DNA from: Pseudarthrobacter cellobiosi
Lineage (GTDB): Bacteria > Actinomycetota > Actinomycetes > Actinomycetales > Micrococcaceae
Direction of reading: 5' to 3'
Length of the DNA stretch: 64,000 bases
Assembly: GCF_023913755.1 (NCBI RefSeq)
Contig: NZ_JAMXBJ010000029.1
Span: 1-64,000 of the forward strand
The notes under the pieces are model-generated. The model worked only from the letters and a program-made list of their open reading frames with translations. It was not told the DNA's origin and made no database searches. Made by a program: the position numbers and the translations under genes. Shown here piece after piece: positions 28,068 through 35,731 of this stretch. The first letter of the stretch is position 1. Each line of letters begins with the position of its first letter.

Positions 28068-29618
28068 TTGGATCAGGTCACCGACCACACCCTGGCCGCG
28101 GCCCGCAAGGTCATCGCGGTGCACATCAACTACCCCAGCCGCGCAGCCCAGCGTGGCCGCACGCCGGAGCAGCCATCCTACTTCCTGAAGCCGTCGTCCT
28201 CCCTGGCGTTCGGCTCGGCCGAAGCCCCTTCCGTCGTGGAGCGGCCGGCCGGCTGCGAACTCCTCGGCTTTGAGGGCGAAATCGCCCTGATCATCGGCAA
28301 GCCCGCCCGCCGCGTCGGGATCGAGGATGCTTGGAGCCACGTCGAATGGGTGACCGCCGGCAACGACCTCGGCGTCTACGATCTCCGCTACGCGGACAAG
28401 GGCTCCAACCTCCGGTCCAAGGGCGGCGACGGCTTCACCCCGATCGGCCCCGGTTTGATCCGCGCAGACGCCGTGGACCCCGCCAAACTGCGCATCCGCA
28501 CCTGGCACAACAGCGACCTCGTCCAGGACGACACCACCGCGGATCTGCTTTTCCCGTTCGCCCGCCTGATTGCAGACCTGTCCCAGCTGCTCACCCTCGA
28601 GGCGGGCGACATCATCCTGACCGGCACCCCGGCCGGCGCCTCCGTGGCCAAGCCCGGCGACGTCGTCGAGGTGGAAGTCAGCACCGTTGAAGTCAGCACA
28701 GTTGAAGTCAGCACCGTTGAAGCGAGCGGATCCGCCAGTCTGTCCACGGGGCGTCTGGTCACCCGGGTGGTGGAAGGTGCGACGGCGTTCGCTGACTTTG
28801 GTGCGCAGCCCAAGGCTGATGACGTGCAGCGGGAGGAGGCGTACGGTTCGCGGGCAGCGGCGGGTTTGGCGCCCCTGGAGGGTGGCCCGGTCGCGGGCGC
28901 CGCCGTCGGGCAGGTCCTGACTGCGGAGCTGAAAGCGAAGCTGGAAAGCGTCTGCACCGCCACGCTCTCCTCCCAGCTGCGCAAGCGCGGACTGAACAAC
29001 GTCAGCATCGACGGCCTGACCTCCACCCGCCCGGAAAAGCGGATCGTCGGCCTGGCCCGGACGCTGCGGTATGTGCCCAACCGTGAGGACCTGTTCAAGT
29101 CCCATGGCGGCGGGTTCAACGCGCAGAAGAAGGCCATCGACTCCGTCAACGAGGGTGAAATCCTGGTCATGGAAGCCCGCGGGGAGAAGGGCACCGGCAC
29201 CATCGGCGACATCCTGGCCCTGCGCGCCCAGGTCCGGGGTGCTGCGGCGATCATCACCGACGGCGGCGTCCGGGACTTCTCCGCGGTGGCCGCGATGGAT
29301 ATGCCTACTTACTACTCCAATCCGCACCCCGCCGTGCTGGGGCGCCGGCACATCCCGTGGGACACGGACATCACCATCGCGTGCGGCGGCACCACCGTGC
29401 AGCCAGGGGACATCATCGTGGCGGACTCGGACGGCATCCTGGTGATCCCGCCGGCACTCGCGGAAGACCTCGCGGAAGACTCCATCGTCCAGGAGCGTGA
29501 GGAAACGTTCATCGCGGAAATGGTGGCGCAAGGCCACAGCGTGGACGGCCTCTACCCGCTGAACGCCCAGTGGCGCGCCAAGTACGAGGAATGGGAAGCC
29601 GGCACAGCACATGACTGA
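28068..29618 (+). CDS. hpaG: FAH-family isomerase/decarboxylase fused to an RraA-like aldolase/decarboxylase (HpaG-type)
   Basis: 516 aa; TTG start 28068 with GAGGAG 6 bases upstream. Residues about 1-215 are a FAH-fold domain: GFEGEIALIIG gives the metal-binding E-x-E, DLRYADKGSNLRSKGGDGFTP the active-site loop, DIILTGTPAGASV the C-terminal signature. A repeat-rich linker (about 203-222) leads to an RraA-like domain (about 285-516) with GDILALRAQV and the active R-D pair in ITDGGVRDFS. In the homoprotocatechuate pathway HpaG decarboxylates 5-oxopent-3-ene-1,2,5-tricarboxylate and isomerises the product, classically with two FAH domains. Here an RraA domain, a family with oxaloacetate-decarboxylase and aldolase members, replaces one. 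Its exact reaction is inferred. Confidence 0.8.
   Translation: MDQVTDHTLAAARKVIAVHINYPSRAAQRGRTPEQPSYFLKPSSSLAFGSAEAPSVVERPAGCELLGFEGEIALIIGKPARRVGIEDAWSHVEWVTAGNDLGVYDLRYADKGSNLRSKGGDGFTPIGPGLIRADAVDPAKLRIRTWHNSDLVQDDTTADLLFPFARLIADLSQLLTLEAGDIILTGTPAGASVAKPGDVVEVEVSTVEVSTVEVSTVEASGSASLSTGRLVTRVVEGATAFADFGAQPKADDVQREEAYGSRAAAGLAPLEGGPVAGAAVGQVLTAELKAKLESVCTATLSSQLRKRGLNNVSIDGLTSTRPEKRIVGLARTLRYVPNREDLFKSHGGGFNAQKKAIDSVNEGEILVMEARGEKGTGTIGDILALRAQVRGAAAIITDGGVRDFSAVAAMDMPTYYSNPHPAVLGRRHIPWDTDITIACGGTTVQPGDIIVADSDGILVIPPALAEDLAEDSIVQEREETFIAEMVAQGHSVDGLYPLNAQWRAKYEEWEAGTAHD
28674..28718 (+). repeat. Three 15-bp direct repeats in the FAH-RraA linker
   Basis: Units 28674-28688, 28689-28703 and 28704-28718 are the same 15 bases apart from one change in the middle unit and encode EVSTV three times; a partial fourth (EAS) follows. 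The repeat sits exactly in the interdomain linker, where length variation should be tolerated. Confidence 0.9.
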
Positions 29619-30303
29619 CACGGCCACCGCCGCAAGTCGCCAGGCCGGAATCGGGCCAGCGGCCAGCAAGTCCGAACAGGCCTACGCGGCAGTCAAGGCC
29701 AGGATCGTGGACGGGACCTACTCCCCCGGCTACCGGCTGGTCCTGGCCGCCATCGCCAAGGATCTGGGCGTCAGCGTGGTACCGGTCCGGGAAGCGATCC
29801 GCCGCCTCGAGGCCGAAGGGCTGGTGACGTTCGAGCGGAACGTCGGCGCAACAGTCTCCGGGATTGACCCCACCGAGTACCTCTACACGATGCAGACCCT
29901 GAGCATCGTCGAAGGCGCGGCCACGGCATTGTCCGCGCCGCTGATCGACTCCGTGGCGATCGCCCGCGCCCGGGCCGTGAACGAGGACATGCGGGAATGC
30001 CTCCAGCACTTCGACCCCGTCCGCTTCACCCAGCTGAACCAGGACTTCCACAGCATCCTCTTTGAACACTGCCCCAACCCACACATCCTGGACCTGGTCC
30101 ACCGGGGCTGGAACCGGCTCGCCTCGCTGCGGTCTTCGACGTTCCGGTTCGTTCCCGGCCGTGCCCACGAATCGGTGGACGAGCACGAAGCGCTGCTGCG
30201 CCTCATCGAGGCCAGCGCCGGCGCGGAAGAGATTGAGAAGTCCGCCCGCCAGCACCGCTCCGCCACCCTGGATGCCTACCTCGCCCAGGCCAAGAACATC
30301 TGA
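29611..30303 (+). CDS. GntR family transcriptional regulator (FadR/VanR-like)
   Basis: 230 aa. N-terminal winged helix (residues about 20-90) with KARIVDGTYSPGYRL and the recognition region LGVSVVPVREAIRRLEAEGL; the C-terminal FCD all-helical ligand domain has the metal-binding residues in LNQDFHSILFEHC and ESVDEHEALL. The start overlaps the fused hpaG stop by 8 bases, so it is the second gene of the operon it probably represses. The palindrome at 28033-28042 is a candidate operator. The inducer may be homoprotocatechuate or a ring-cleavage product (inference). Confidence 0.88.
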   Translation: MTDTATAASRQAGIGPAASKSEQAYAAVKARIVDGTYSPGYRLVLAAIAKDLGVSVVPVREAIRRLEAEGLVTFERNVGATVSGIDPTEYLYTMQTLSIVEGAATALSAPLIDSVAIARARAVNEDMRECLQHFDPVRFTQLNQDFHSILFEHCPNPHILDLVHRGWNRLASLRSSTFRFVPGRAHESVDEHEALLRLIEASAGAEEIEKSARQHRSATLDAYLAQAKNI

Positions 30304-30339
30304 CCCGATACCGGCCCCACCCGCAGTAAGGAACCAGCA

Positions 30340-31854
30340 ATGACGTTCACCGCCGAACAGACCACGAAGCATTACGTGCCGCAGGACCTCCCCACCCACA
30401 TCCAGCACTACATCAACGGTCAGTTCGTTGACTCCGTGGGCGGCAAGACCTTTGATGTCCTGGATCCTGTCTCCAACCAGAATTACGCCACCGCTGCGGC
30501 TGGCCAGACGGAAGACATTGATCTCGCCGTCGCCGCCGCCCGCGAGGCCTTCATCAGCGGCCCGTGGCCAAGGATGAAGCCACGCGAACGTGCCCGCATC
30601 CTCAACAGGATTGCCGAAGCCGTCGAGGCCCAGGAAGACCGGCTCGCCGAACTGGAAACCTTCGATACCGGCCTGCCCATCACCCAGGCCAAGGGCCAGG
30701 CACTTCGCGCGGCCGAGAACTTCCGGTTCTTCGCGGACCTGATCGTGGCCCAGTTCGACGACGCCATGAAGGTCCCCGGTTCGCAGATCAACTACGTGAA
30801 CCGCAAGCCGATCGGCGTCGCCGGCCTCATCACCCCGTGGAATACCCCCTTCATGCTGGAGTCATGGAAGCTCGCCCCGGCCCTGGCCACCGGCAATACT
30901 GTGGTCCTGAAGCCAGCCGAGTTCACGCCCCTGTCCGCGTCACTGTGGGCGCAGATCTTCAAGGATGCTGGCCTGCCGGACGGTGTCTTCAACCTGGTCA
31001 ACGGCCTCGGTGAGGAAGCCGGCGACGCCCTGGTCAAGCACCCGGATGTCCCGCTGATCTCGTTCACGGGCGAGACCACCACGGGCCAGACCATCTTCCG
31101 CAACGCCGCCACCAACCTCAAGGGCCTGTCCATGGAACTCGGCGGGAAGTCGCCGTGCGTGGTGTTCGCCGACGCCGACCTCGACGCCGCGATCGATTCC
31201 GCCCTGTTCGGGGTCTTCTCCCTCAACGGCGAACGCTGCACCGCCGGCTCCCGGATCCTCGTTGAACGCGCCATCTACGACGAGTTCTGCGAAAAGTACG
31301 CCGCCCGGGCGAAAAAGATCGTGGTCGGGGACCCGCACGATCCCAAGACCGAAGTGGGTGCCCTGGTCCACCCGGAGCACTACGCGAAGGTGGCCGCCTA
31401 CGTGGAGATCGGCAAGTCCGAGGGTCGGCTGCTGGCCGGCGGCGGCCGCCCGGAGCACCTCCCGGAGGGCAACTACATCGCACCCACCGTGTTCGCCGAC
31501 GTCGCCCCTGACGCCCGGATCTTCCAGGAGGAGATCTTCGGTCCCGTCGTCGCCATCACCCCGTTCGAAAACGACGACGAAGCCCTCGCCTTGGCGAACA
31601 ACACCCGCTACGGGCTCGCTGCCTACATCTGGACGCAGAACCTGGCCCGCGCCCACAACTTCTCCCAGAACGTCGAGGCCGGCATGGTCTGGCTAAACAG
31701 CCACAACGTCCGCGACCTCCGCACCCCGTTCGGCGGAGTGAAAGCCTCCGGCCTGGGCCACGAAGGCGGCTACCGCTCCATCGACTTCTACACCGACCAG
31801 CAGGCCGTGCACATCACCCTCGGCACGGTTCATACTCCGAAATTCGGCGCCTAG
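30340..31854 (+). CDS. hpaE: 5-carboxymethyl-2-hydroxymuconate semialdehyde dehydrogenase
   Basis: 504 aa, full-length aldehyde dehydrogenase. GLITPWNTPFMLESWKLAPA is the coenzyme-binding entry, SFTGETTTGQ the Rossmann turn, MELGGKSPCVVFADAD holds the general base Glu and NGERCTAGSR the catalytic Cys. AAGGA precedes the ATG. Position between the regulator and the extradiol dioxygenase, and close family resemblance, support HpaE: NAD-dependent oxidation of 5-carboxymethyl-2-hydroxymuconate semialdehyde, the ring-cleavage product of HpaD. Cytoplasmic. Confidence 0.9.
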   Translation: MTFTAEQTTKHYVPQDLPTHIQHYINGQFVDSVGGKTFDVLDPVSNQNYATAAAGQTEDIDLAVAAAREAFISGPWPRMKPRERARILNRIAEAVEAQEDRLAELETFDTGLPITQAKGQALRAAENFRFFADLIVAQFDDAMKVPGSQINYVNRKPIGVAGLITPWNTPFMLESWKLAPALATGNTVVLKPAEFTPLSASLWAQIFKDAGLPDGVFNLVNGLGEEAGDALVKHPDVPLISFTGETTTGQTIFRNAATNLKGLSMELGGKSPCVVFADADLDAAIDSALFGVFSLNGERCTAGSRILVERAIYDEFCEKYAARAKKIVVGDPHDPKTEVGALVHPEHYAKVAAYVEIGKSEGRLLAGGGRPEHLPEGNYIAPTVFADVAPDARIFQEEIFGPVVAITPFENDDEALALANNTRYGLAAYIWTQNLARAHNFSQNVEAGMVWLNSHNVRDLRTPFGGVKASGLGHEGGYRSIDFYTDQQAVHITLGTVHTPKFGA

Positions 31855-31928
31855 GCGACACTGCTGCTCAAGCGGCCGGCCGCCGTCGTCCATCAACAAC
31901 AGACCCCTTTCAAAGAAGAGAGAACCCG

Positions 31929-33014
31929 ATGACAGACTTCGTCCCTACCCCCTCCGTCCCGGCTCCGGACATCGTCCGCTGCGCCTACATGGAGATCGTG
32001 GTCACCGACATCCCCAGGTCCCGCGCGTTCTACGTGGACGTCCTGGGACTGCACGTGACCGAGGAAGATGAAAACACCATCTACCTGCGGTCCCTGGAGG
32101 AGTTCATCCACCACAACCTGGTGCTCCGCAAGGGACCCGTCGCCGCCGTCGCCGCCTTTGCCTATCGGGTGAAGTCCCCCGCTGAAGTGGACGCCGCAGA
32201 GGCCTATTACAGGGAACTGGGCTGCCGCACCGAACGCCGCAAGGAGGGCTTCACCAAGGGCGTAGGTGATTCCGTCCGCGTGGAGGACCCGCTGGGCTTC
32301 CCTTACGAGTTCTTCTACGATGTGGAGCACGTGGAGCGCCTTACCCAGCGCTACGACCTCTACTCCGCCGGCGAACTGGTCCGCCTGGACCATTTCAACC
32401 AGGTCACCCCCGACGTGCCCCGCGGCCGCAAGTACCTGGAGGACCTCGGCTTCCGCGTCTCGGAGGACATCCAGGACTCCGACGGCGTCACCTACGCCGT
32501 CTGGATGCACCGCAAGCAGACCGTGCACGACACCGCCCTGACCGGAGGCAACGGCCCGCGCATGCACCACATCGCATTCGCCACACACGAAAAGCACAAC
32601 ATCATCCAGATCTGCGACAAGATGGGCGCCCTACGCATCAGCGACCGGATCGAACGCGGCCCCGGCCGGCACGGCGTCTCCAACGCGTTCTACCTCTACA
32701 TCCTCGACCCCGACGGCCACCGGATCGAGATCTACACCCAGGACTACTACACCGGCGACCCCGACAACCCCGTCGTCACCTGGGACGTCCACGACAACCA
32801 GCGCCGCGACTGGTGGGGCAACCCCGTGGTCCCGTCCTGGTACACCGAGGCCTCCCTGGTCCTGGACCTCGACGGTAAGCCGCAGCCCGTCGTCGTGCGT
32901 GAGGAAAAGAGCGAAATGGCGGTCACCGTGGGCGCCGACGGCTTCTCCTACACCCGCAAAGACGGGGCTCCCGATGGGGACCGGACGGGCTTCAAGCTCG
33001 GGGCGCAGCTGTAG
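31929..33014 (+). CDS. hpaD: 3,4-dihydroxyphenylacetate 2,3-dioxygenase (homoprotocatechuate dioxygenase)
   Basis: 361 aa, two-domain type I extradiol dioxygenase (VOC fold). Metal ligands H155 (VRLDHFNQVT), H214 (RMHHIAFATH) and E267 (GHRIEIYTQDYY) and the second-sphere catalytic H200 sit at the same numbers as in the crystallised Brevibacterium homoprotocatechuate dioxygenase. The C-terminal lid residues are present (WWGNPVVPSWY). It opens 3,4-dihydroxyphenylacetate at the 2,3 bond. Relatives in Arthrobacter use Mn(II), in Brevibacterium Fe(II); the ligands do not tell which. Three bases separate it from hpaH. Confidence 0.95.
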   Translation: MTDFVPTPSVPAPDIVRCAYMEIVVTDIPRSRAFYVDVLGLHVTEEDENTIYLRSLEEFIHHNLVLRKGPVAAVAAFAYRVKSPAEVDAAEAYYRELGCRTERRKEGFTKGVGDSVRVEDPLGFPYEFFYDVEHVERLTQRYDLYSAGELVRLDHFNQVTPDVPRGRKYLEDLGFRVSEDIQDSDGVTYAVWMHRKQTVHDTALTGGNGPRMHHIAFATHEKHNIIQICDKMGALRISDRIERGPGRHGVSNAFYLYILDPDGHRIEIYTQDYYTGDPDNPVVTWDVHDNQRRDWWGNPVVPSWYTEASLVLDLDGKPQPVVVREEKSEMAVTVGADGFSYTRKDGAPDGDRTGFKLGAQL

Positions 33015-33016
33015 CC

Positions 33017-33802
33017 ATGCTGGACGCGAAGACGATTGAGGCCATCGCCGACGAACTCCTGGCGGCCGCCCGGACCCGCACCCCGGTCCCCCGTCTCACG
33101 GCCCGCTACCCGGAGATGACGGTGGAGGACTCCTATGCCGTGCAGCAGCTGTGGCGGCGCCGCAACGAGGACGCCGGCCGCACGCTGGTGGGCCGCAAGA
33201 TCGGCCTCACCTCCAAGGCCATGCAGGCCGCCACCGGCATCACCGAGCCGGACTACGGCGCCATCTTCGATGACATGGTGCTCGGAACCGGCTGCTCGGT
33301 GGAGTGGGACCAGTACACCCATCCGCGGGTGGAGGTTGAGCTGGCGTTTGTGCTGAAGAAGGACCTGGCCGGACCCGGCTGCACCATCTTCGACGTCCTG
33401 GACGCCACGGACTACGTGGTGCCGGCCCTGGAAATCCTGGACTCCCGGATCGAGATGGAGGGCCGGACCATCGTGGACACCATCGCAGACAATGCCGCGA
33501 TGGGCGCCATGGTGATCGGCGGCAACCCGGTGAAGCCCGACGCCGTGGACCTCCGCTGGGTCTCGGCAATCCTCTACAGGAACCAGACCGTGGAGGAAAC
33601 CGGTGTGGCCGCCGGCGTCCTGGACCACCCAGCCAACGGCGTGCATTGGCTCGCCAACAAGATCGCCGCCCACGGCGACGGGATGAAGGCCGGGGACATC
33701 ATCCTCGCTGGCTCCTTCACCCGCCCGCTGTGGGTGTACAAAGGGGACACCGTCCACGCCGACTACGGACCATTGGGGGCCATCACATGCCGCTTCGAGT
33801 AG
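33017..33802 (+). CDS. hpaH: 2-oxo-hept-4-ene-1,7-dioate hydratase
   Basis: 261 aa of the hydratase/decarboxylase branch of the FAH superfamily (HpaH/MhpD-like). VGRKIGLTSKAMQAATGITEPDYG is the N-terminal substrate loop, VEVELAFVLKKDL the metal-binding E-x-E, LDSRIEM and NGVHWLANKIAAHG the conserved later motifs. It adds water to the C4 double bond of 2-oxohept-4-enedioate, giving 4-hydroxy-2-oxoheptanedioate, the HpaI substrate. It follows hpaD by 2 bases and overlaps hpaI by 16 bases, consistent with consecutive steps in one operon. Confidence 0.92.
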   Translation: MLDAKTIEAIADELLAAARTRTPVPRLTARYPEMTVEDSYAVQQLWRRRNEDAGRTLVGRKIGLTSKAMQAATGITEPDYGAIFDDMVLGTGCSVEWDQYTHPRVEVELAFVLKKDLAGPGCTIFDVLDATDYVVPALEILDSRIEMEGRTIVDTIADNAAMGAMVIGGNPVKPDAVDLRWVSAILYRNQTVEETGVAAGVLDHPANGVHWLANKIAAHGDGMKAGDIILAGSFTRPLWVYKGDTVHADYGPLGAITCRFE

Positions 33803-34620
33803 AACCCGGAAATCCTGACTACGCGAACACGTTCCGCGACGCCCTCGCCGCGGCTGACCGCCCCCTGGCCGGAATGTGGGTCTGCTCCGGCAGCCCGCTG
33901 ATCGCCGAACTCTGCGCCGGATCCGGCCTGGACTGGATCCTCATCGACGCCGAACACAGCCCCAACGGTCTCGAATCCATCCTGGCCCAACTCCAGGCGG
34001 TCAACGGCTACCCGGTCCAGGTCCTGGTCCGGCCGCCGGTCAACGACACCGTGCTGACTAAGCAGTACCTGGACCTGGGAGTGCAGAACCTACTGGTTCC
34101 CATGGTGAACTCGGTGCTGGAAGCGGAAGCTGCGGTGGCGGCCACCCGCTACCCGCCGCACGGCGTCCGCGGCGTGGGGTCCGCCCTGGCCCGCGCCTCC
34201 CGCTGGAACCGTGTCCCGGACTATCTGGCCCGGGCGTCGGACACCGTCAGCGTGACTGTGCAGATCGAATCGACGGCGGCCGTTGAGGCCGTGGACGACA
34301 TCCTGAAGGTGGACGGCGTGGACGCCATCTTCCTGGGCCCCTCAGACCTTGCCGCCTCCATGGGCGTGCTGGGACAGCAGGAACACCCCAAGGTACGCGC
34401 CGCCGTCGAACACTGCCTCGCCGCCGCAAAAGCAGCCGGGAAACCCGCCGGCGTGAACGCCTTCGACGAAACCACAGCCCGCGCCTACATGGACGCCGGA
34501 GCATCATTCGTGCTCGTCGGCGCCGACGTCGCCGTACTGGCCCGCGGCTCCGAGGCACTCGCCGCCGCATATGTCCCATCTCCGGGGGTTGAGCCCGCCC
34601 AAACCCCCGCCAGCTACTGA
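33787..34620 (+). CDS. hpaI: 4-hydroxy-2-oxoheptanedioate aldolase
   Basis: 277 aa from ATG 33787 (MPLRVEPGNPDYANTF), overlapping hpaH. Class II pyruvate-aldolase (HpcH/HpaI) TIM barrel: GMWVCSGSPLIAEL, DWILIDAEHSPNG with the catalytic His, PPVNDTVLTKQYLDLG, VPMVNSVLEAE, the metal-binding VQIES, and DAIFLGPSDLAASMG. It cleaves 4-hydroxy-2-oxoheptanedioate to pyruvate and succinate semialdehyde. Last gene of the hpa operon; a hairpin terminator follows directly. No hydroxyphenylacetate hydroxylase (hpaBC) or hpaF is in the cluster. Confidence 0.93.
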   Translation: MPLRVEPGNPDYANTFRDALAAADRPLAGMWVCSGSPLIAELCAGSGLDWILIDAEHSPNGLESILAQLQAVNGYPVQVLVRPPVNDTVLTKQYLDLGVQNLLVPMVNSVLEAEAAVAATRYPPHGVRGVGSALARASRWNRVPDYLARASDTVSVTVQIESTAAVEAVDDILKVDGVDAIFLGPSDLAASMGVLGQQEHPKVRAAVEHCLAAAKAAGKPAGVNAFDETTARAYMDAGASFVLVGADVAVLARGSEALAAAYVPSPGVEPAQTPASY

Positions 34621-34627
34621 ACATAAC

Positions 34628-34674
34628 CGGCACTCCTGCGGCGCGGCCTGCGTTCGCCGCCATCAGGAGTGCCG
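34628..34674. terminator. Hairpin terminator after hpaI
   Basis: An 11-bp perfect stem (34628-34638 with 34664-34674, CGGCACTCCTG and its complement) encloses a further CGGCG/CGCCG stem. It lies 8 bases after the hpaI stop and 14 bases from the convergent cupin gene stop, so it can serve both. Confidence 0.8.
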
Positions 34675-34687
34675 CCCGTTGCGGGAC

Positions 34688-35065
34688 TCAGCTTGCGTCG
34701 GACTGCAGGTTCTGCGCAACTACCGCGAGGGTGCGGGCGAGTTCGTCGGTCGGGCTGAATTCCACCAGCTCCGTCCCGGGATCAAGCTCATCGGTGTGGC
34801 CGGGGGCCGTGTAGTAAGCCTCGCCGGCCTCCACGATCTCGTCTCCTGCGGGCGTGTGCATGATAAGCCGGCCCCGTACGACGTATCCCCAATGGTGGCT
34901 TTGGCACAGGTCATCCGGCAAGCCCTGATAGAACGGGGTGAAGTCGCCTCCGTCTTCGAACTTTTCGAAAGCGATTGTATAGCCGTCGGCCTCCCGGTAT
35001 CGGCCCTCATAGCCGGTCATGCGCTCCACGCGAGCGGTCTCGTCATCTTTCGATAGCTTTGCCAT
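34688..35065 (-). CDS. Cupin domain protein
   Basis: 125 aa from ATG 35065 (MAKLSKDDETARVERM); longer upstream frames are low-complexity and unlikely. The cupin barrel is seen in SHHWGYVVRGRLIMHTPAG (motif 1) and AGEAYYTAPGHTD (motif 2), though the metal-ligand set looks incomplete. No enzymatic role can be assigned; such small cupins bind ligands or act as dioxygenases. It is the last gene of a possible unit with the SRPBCC gene 31 bases upstream. Confidence 0.7.
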   Translation of the reverse strand: MAKLSKDDETARVERMTGYEGRYREADGYTIAFEKFEDGGDFTPFYQGLPDDLCQSHHWGYVVRGRLIMHTPAGDEIVEAGEAYYTAPGHTDELDPGTELVEFSPTDELARTLAVVAQNLQSDAS

Positions 35066-35096
35066 CGTCCTGTTCCTTCCTTGTCCGTCGCGCGGG

Positions 35097-35645
35097 TCAC
35101 GCCCGCGCCGTGGTTTCCGCCGCAGCGATGAGCCGCCGCAGACCTGCCCTGCTTGCCCGCGCCCACTCACGCGCGGCAAGTGACCGCAGGACGGGAATGC
35201 CAAACATTGCCAACAGTCCGGGCAGCGCGGTCGCGCGGACCAGCCGGCAGGTGTAGGTGACGTCGCTCTGGTTTCCGTCCGGCCGAATTTCGTAGCGGTG
35301 CACCAGGAGCCAGTCCGCCGGTGTCCCGTTCTTCTTGGACTCCAGTGCGGACTCCGTGACCCGCTCGAACCTTGAGGGTCGAACGGCTTCTGTGATCACT
35401 GAGGAGTCCCGCATCCGGCATATGGCGTCCTCGGCCGTGGAGGTGAACTCAGTCCCAGCCGCGGCCTGCCCTGGCGGGGCTTCCATGGACAACAGAGTTG
35501 TCGCCTCAGCGCCACCCCAGCCGGGATGGCCGGGCAAGTCAGCGAGGACGTCGAAAACCGCACGCGCCGGGGCGGTGCTGTGTTCGCGGACCGTCACGTT
35601 AACCTCGCGCCTCAGGACGTTGGCTGCTGTTCGTTGCTGCCTCAT
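35097..35645 (-). CDS. SRPBCC family (START-like) protein
   Basis: 182 aa from ATG 35645 with AGGAGG at good spacing. The start-domain pattern TVREHSTAPARAVFDVLADL then HPGWGGAEATTLL, and ITEAVRPSRFERVTES with HRYEIRPDGNQSDVTYT, identify a polyketide-cyclase/dehydrase-like lipid-pocket fold. The function is unknown; these often bind hydrophobic small molecules. It lies next to the cupin gene on the same strand and 86 bases from the LuxR-type regulator gene. Confidence 0.75.
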   Translation of the reverse strand: MRQQRTAANVLRREVNVTVREHSTAPARAVFDVLADLPGHPGWGGAEATTLLSMEAPPGQAAAGTEFTSTAEDAICRMRDSSVITEAVRPSRFERVTESALESKKNGTPADWLLVHRYEIRPDGNQSDVTYTCRLVRATALPGLLAMFGIPVLRSLAAREWARASRAGLRRLIAAAETTARA

Positions 35646-35731
35646 TCCGCACCTCCTGGCATGTCTTGCGGACACTCCAAGCATGCGTTGCGGTCGATAG
35701 GAAAGGATGGGGGGAATCCCCCATTGTGGTC

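Noticed and set aside
26865..29669. A 934-codon minus-strand frame
   Set aside because: Only its 3' third (araB remnant) has homology; the rest is antisense to the FAH-RraA fusion gene.
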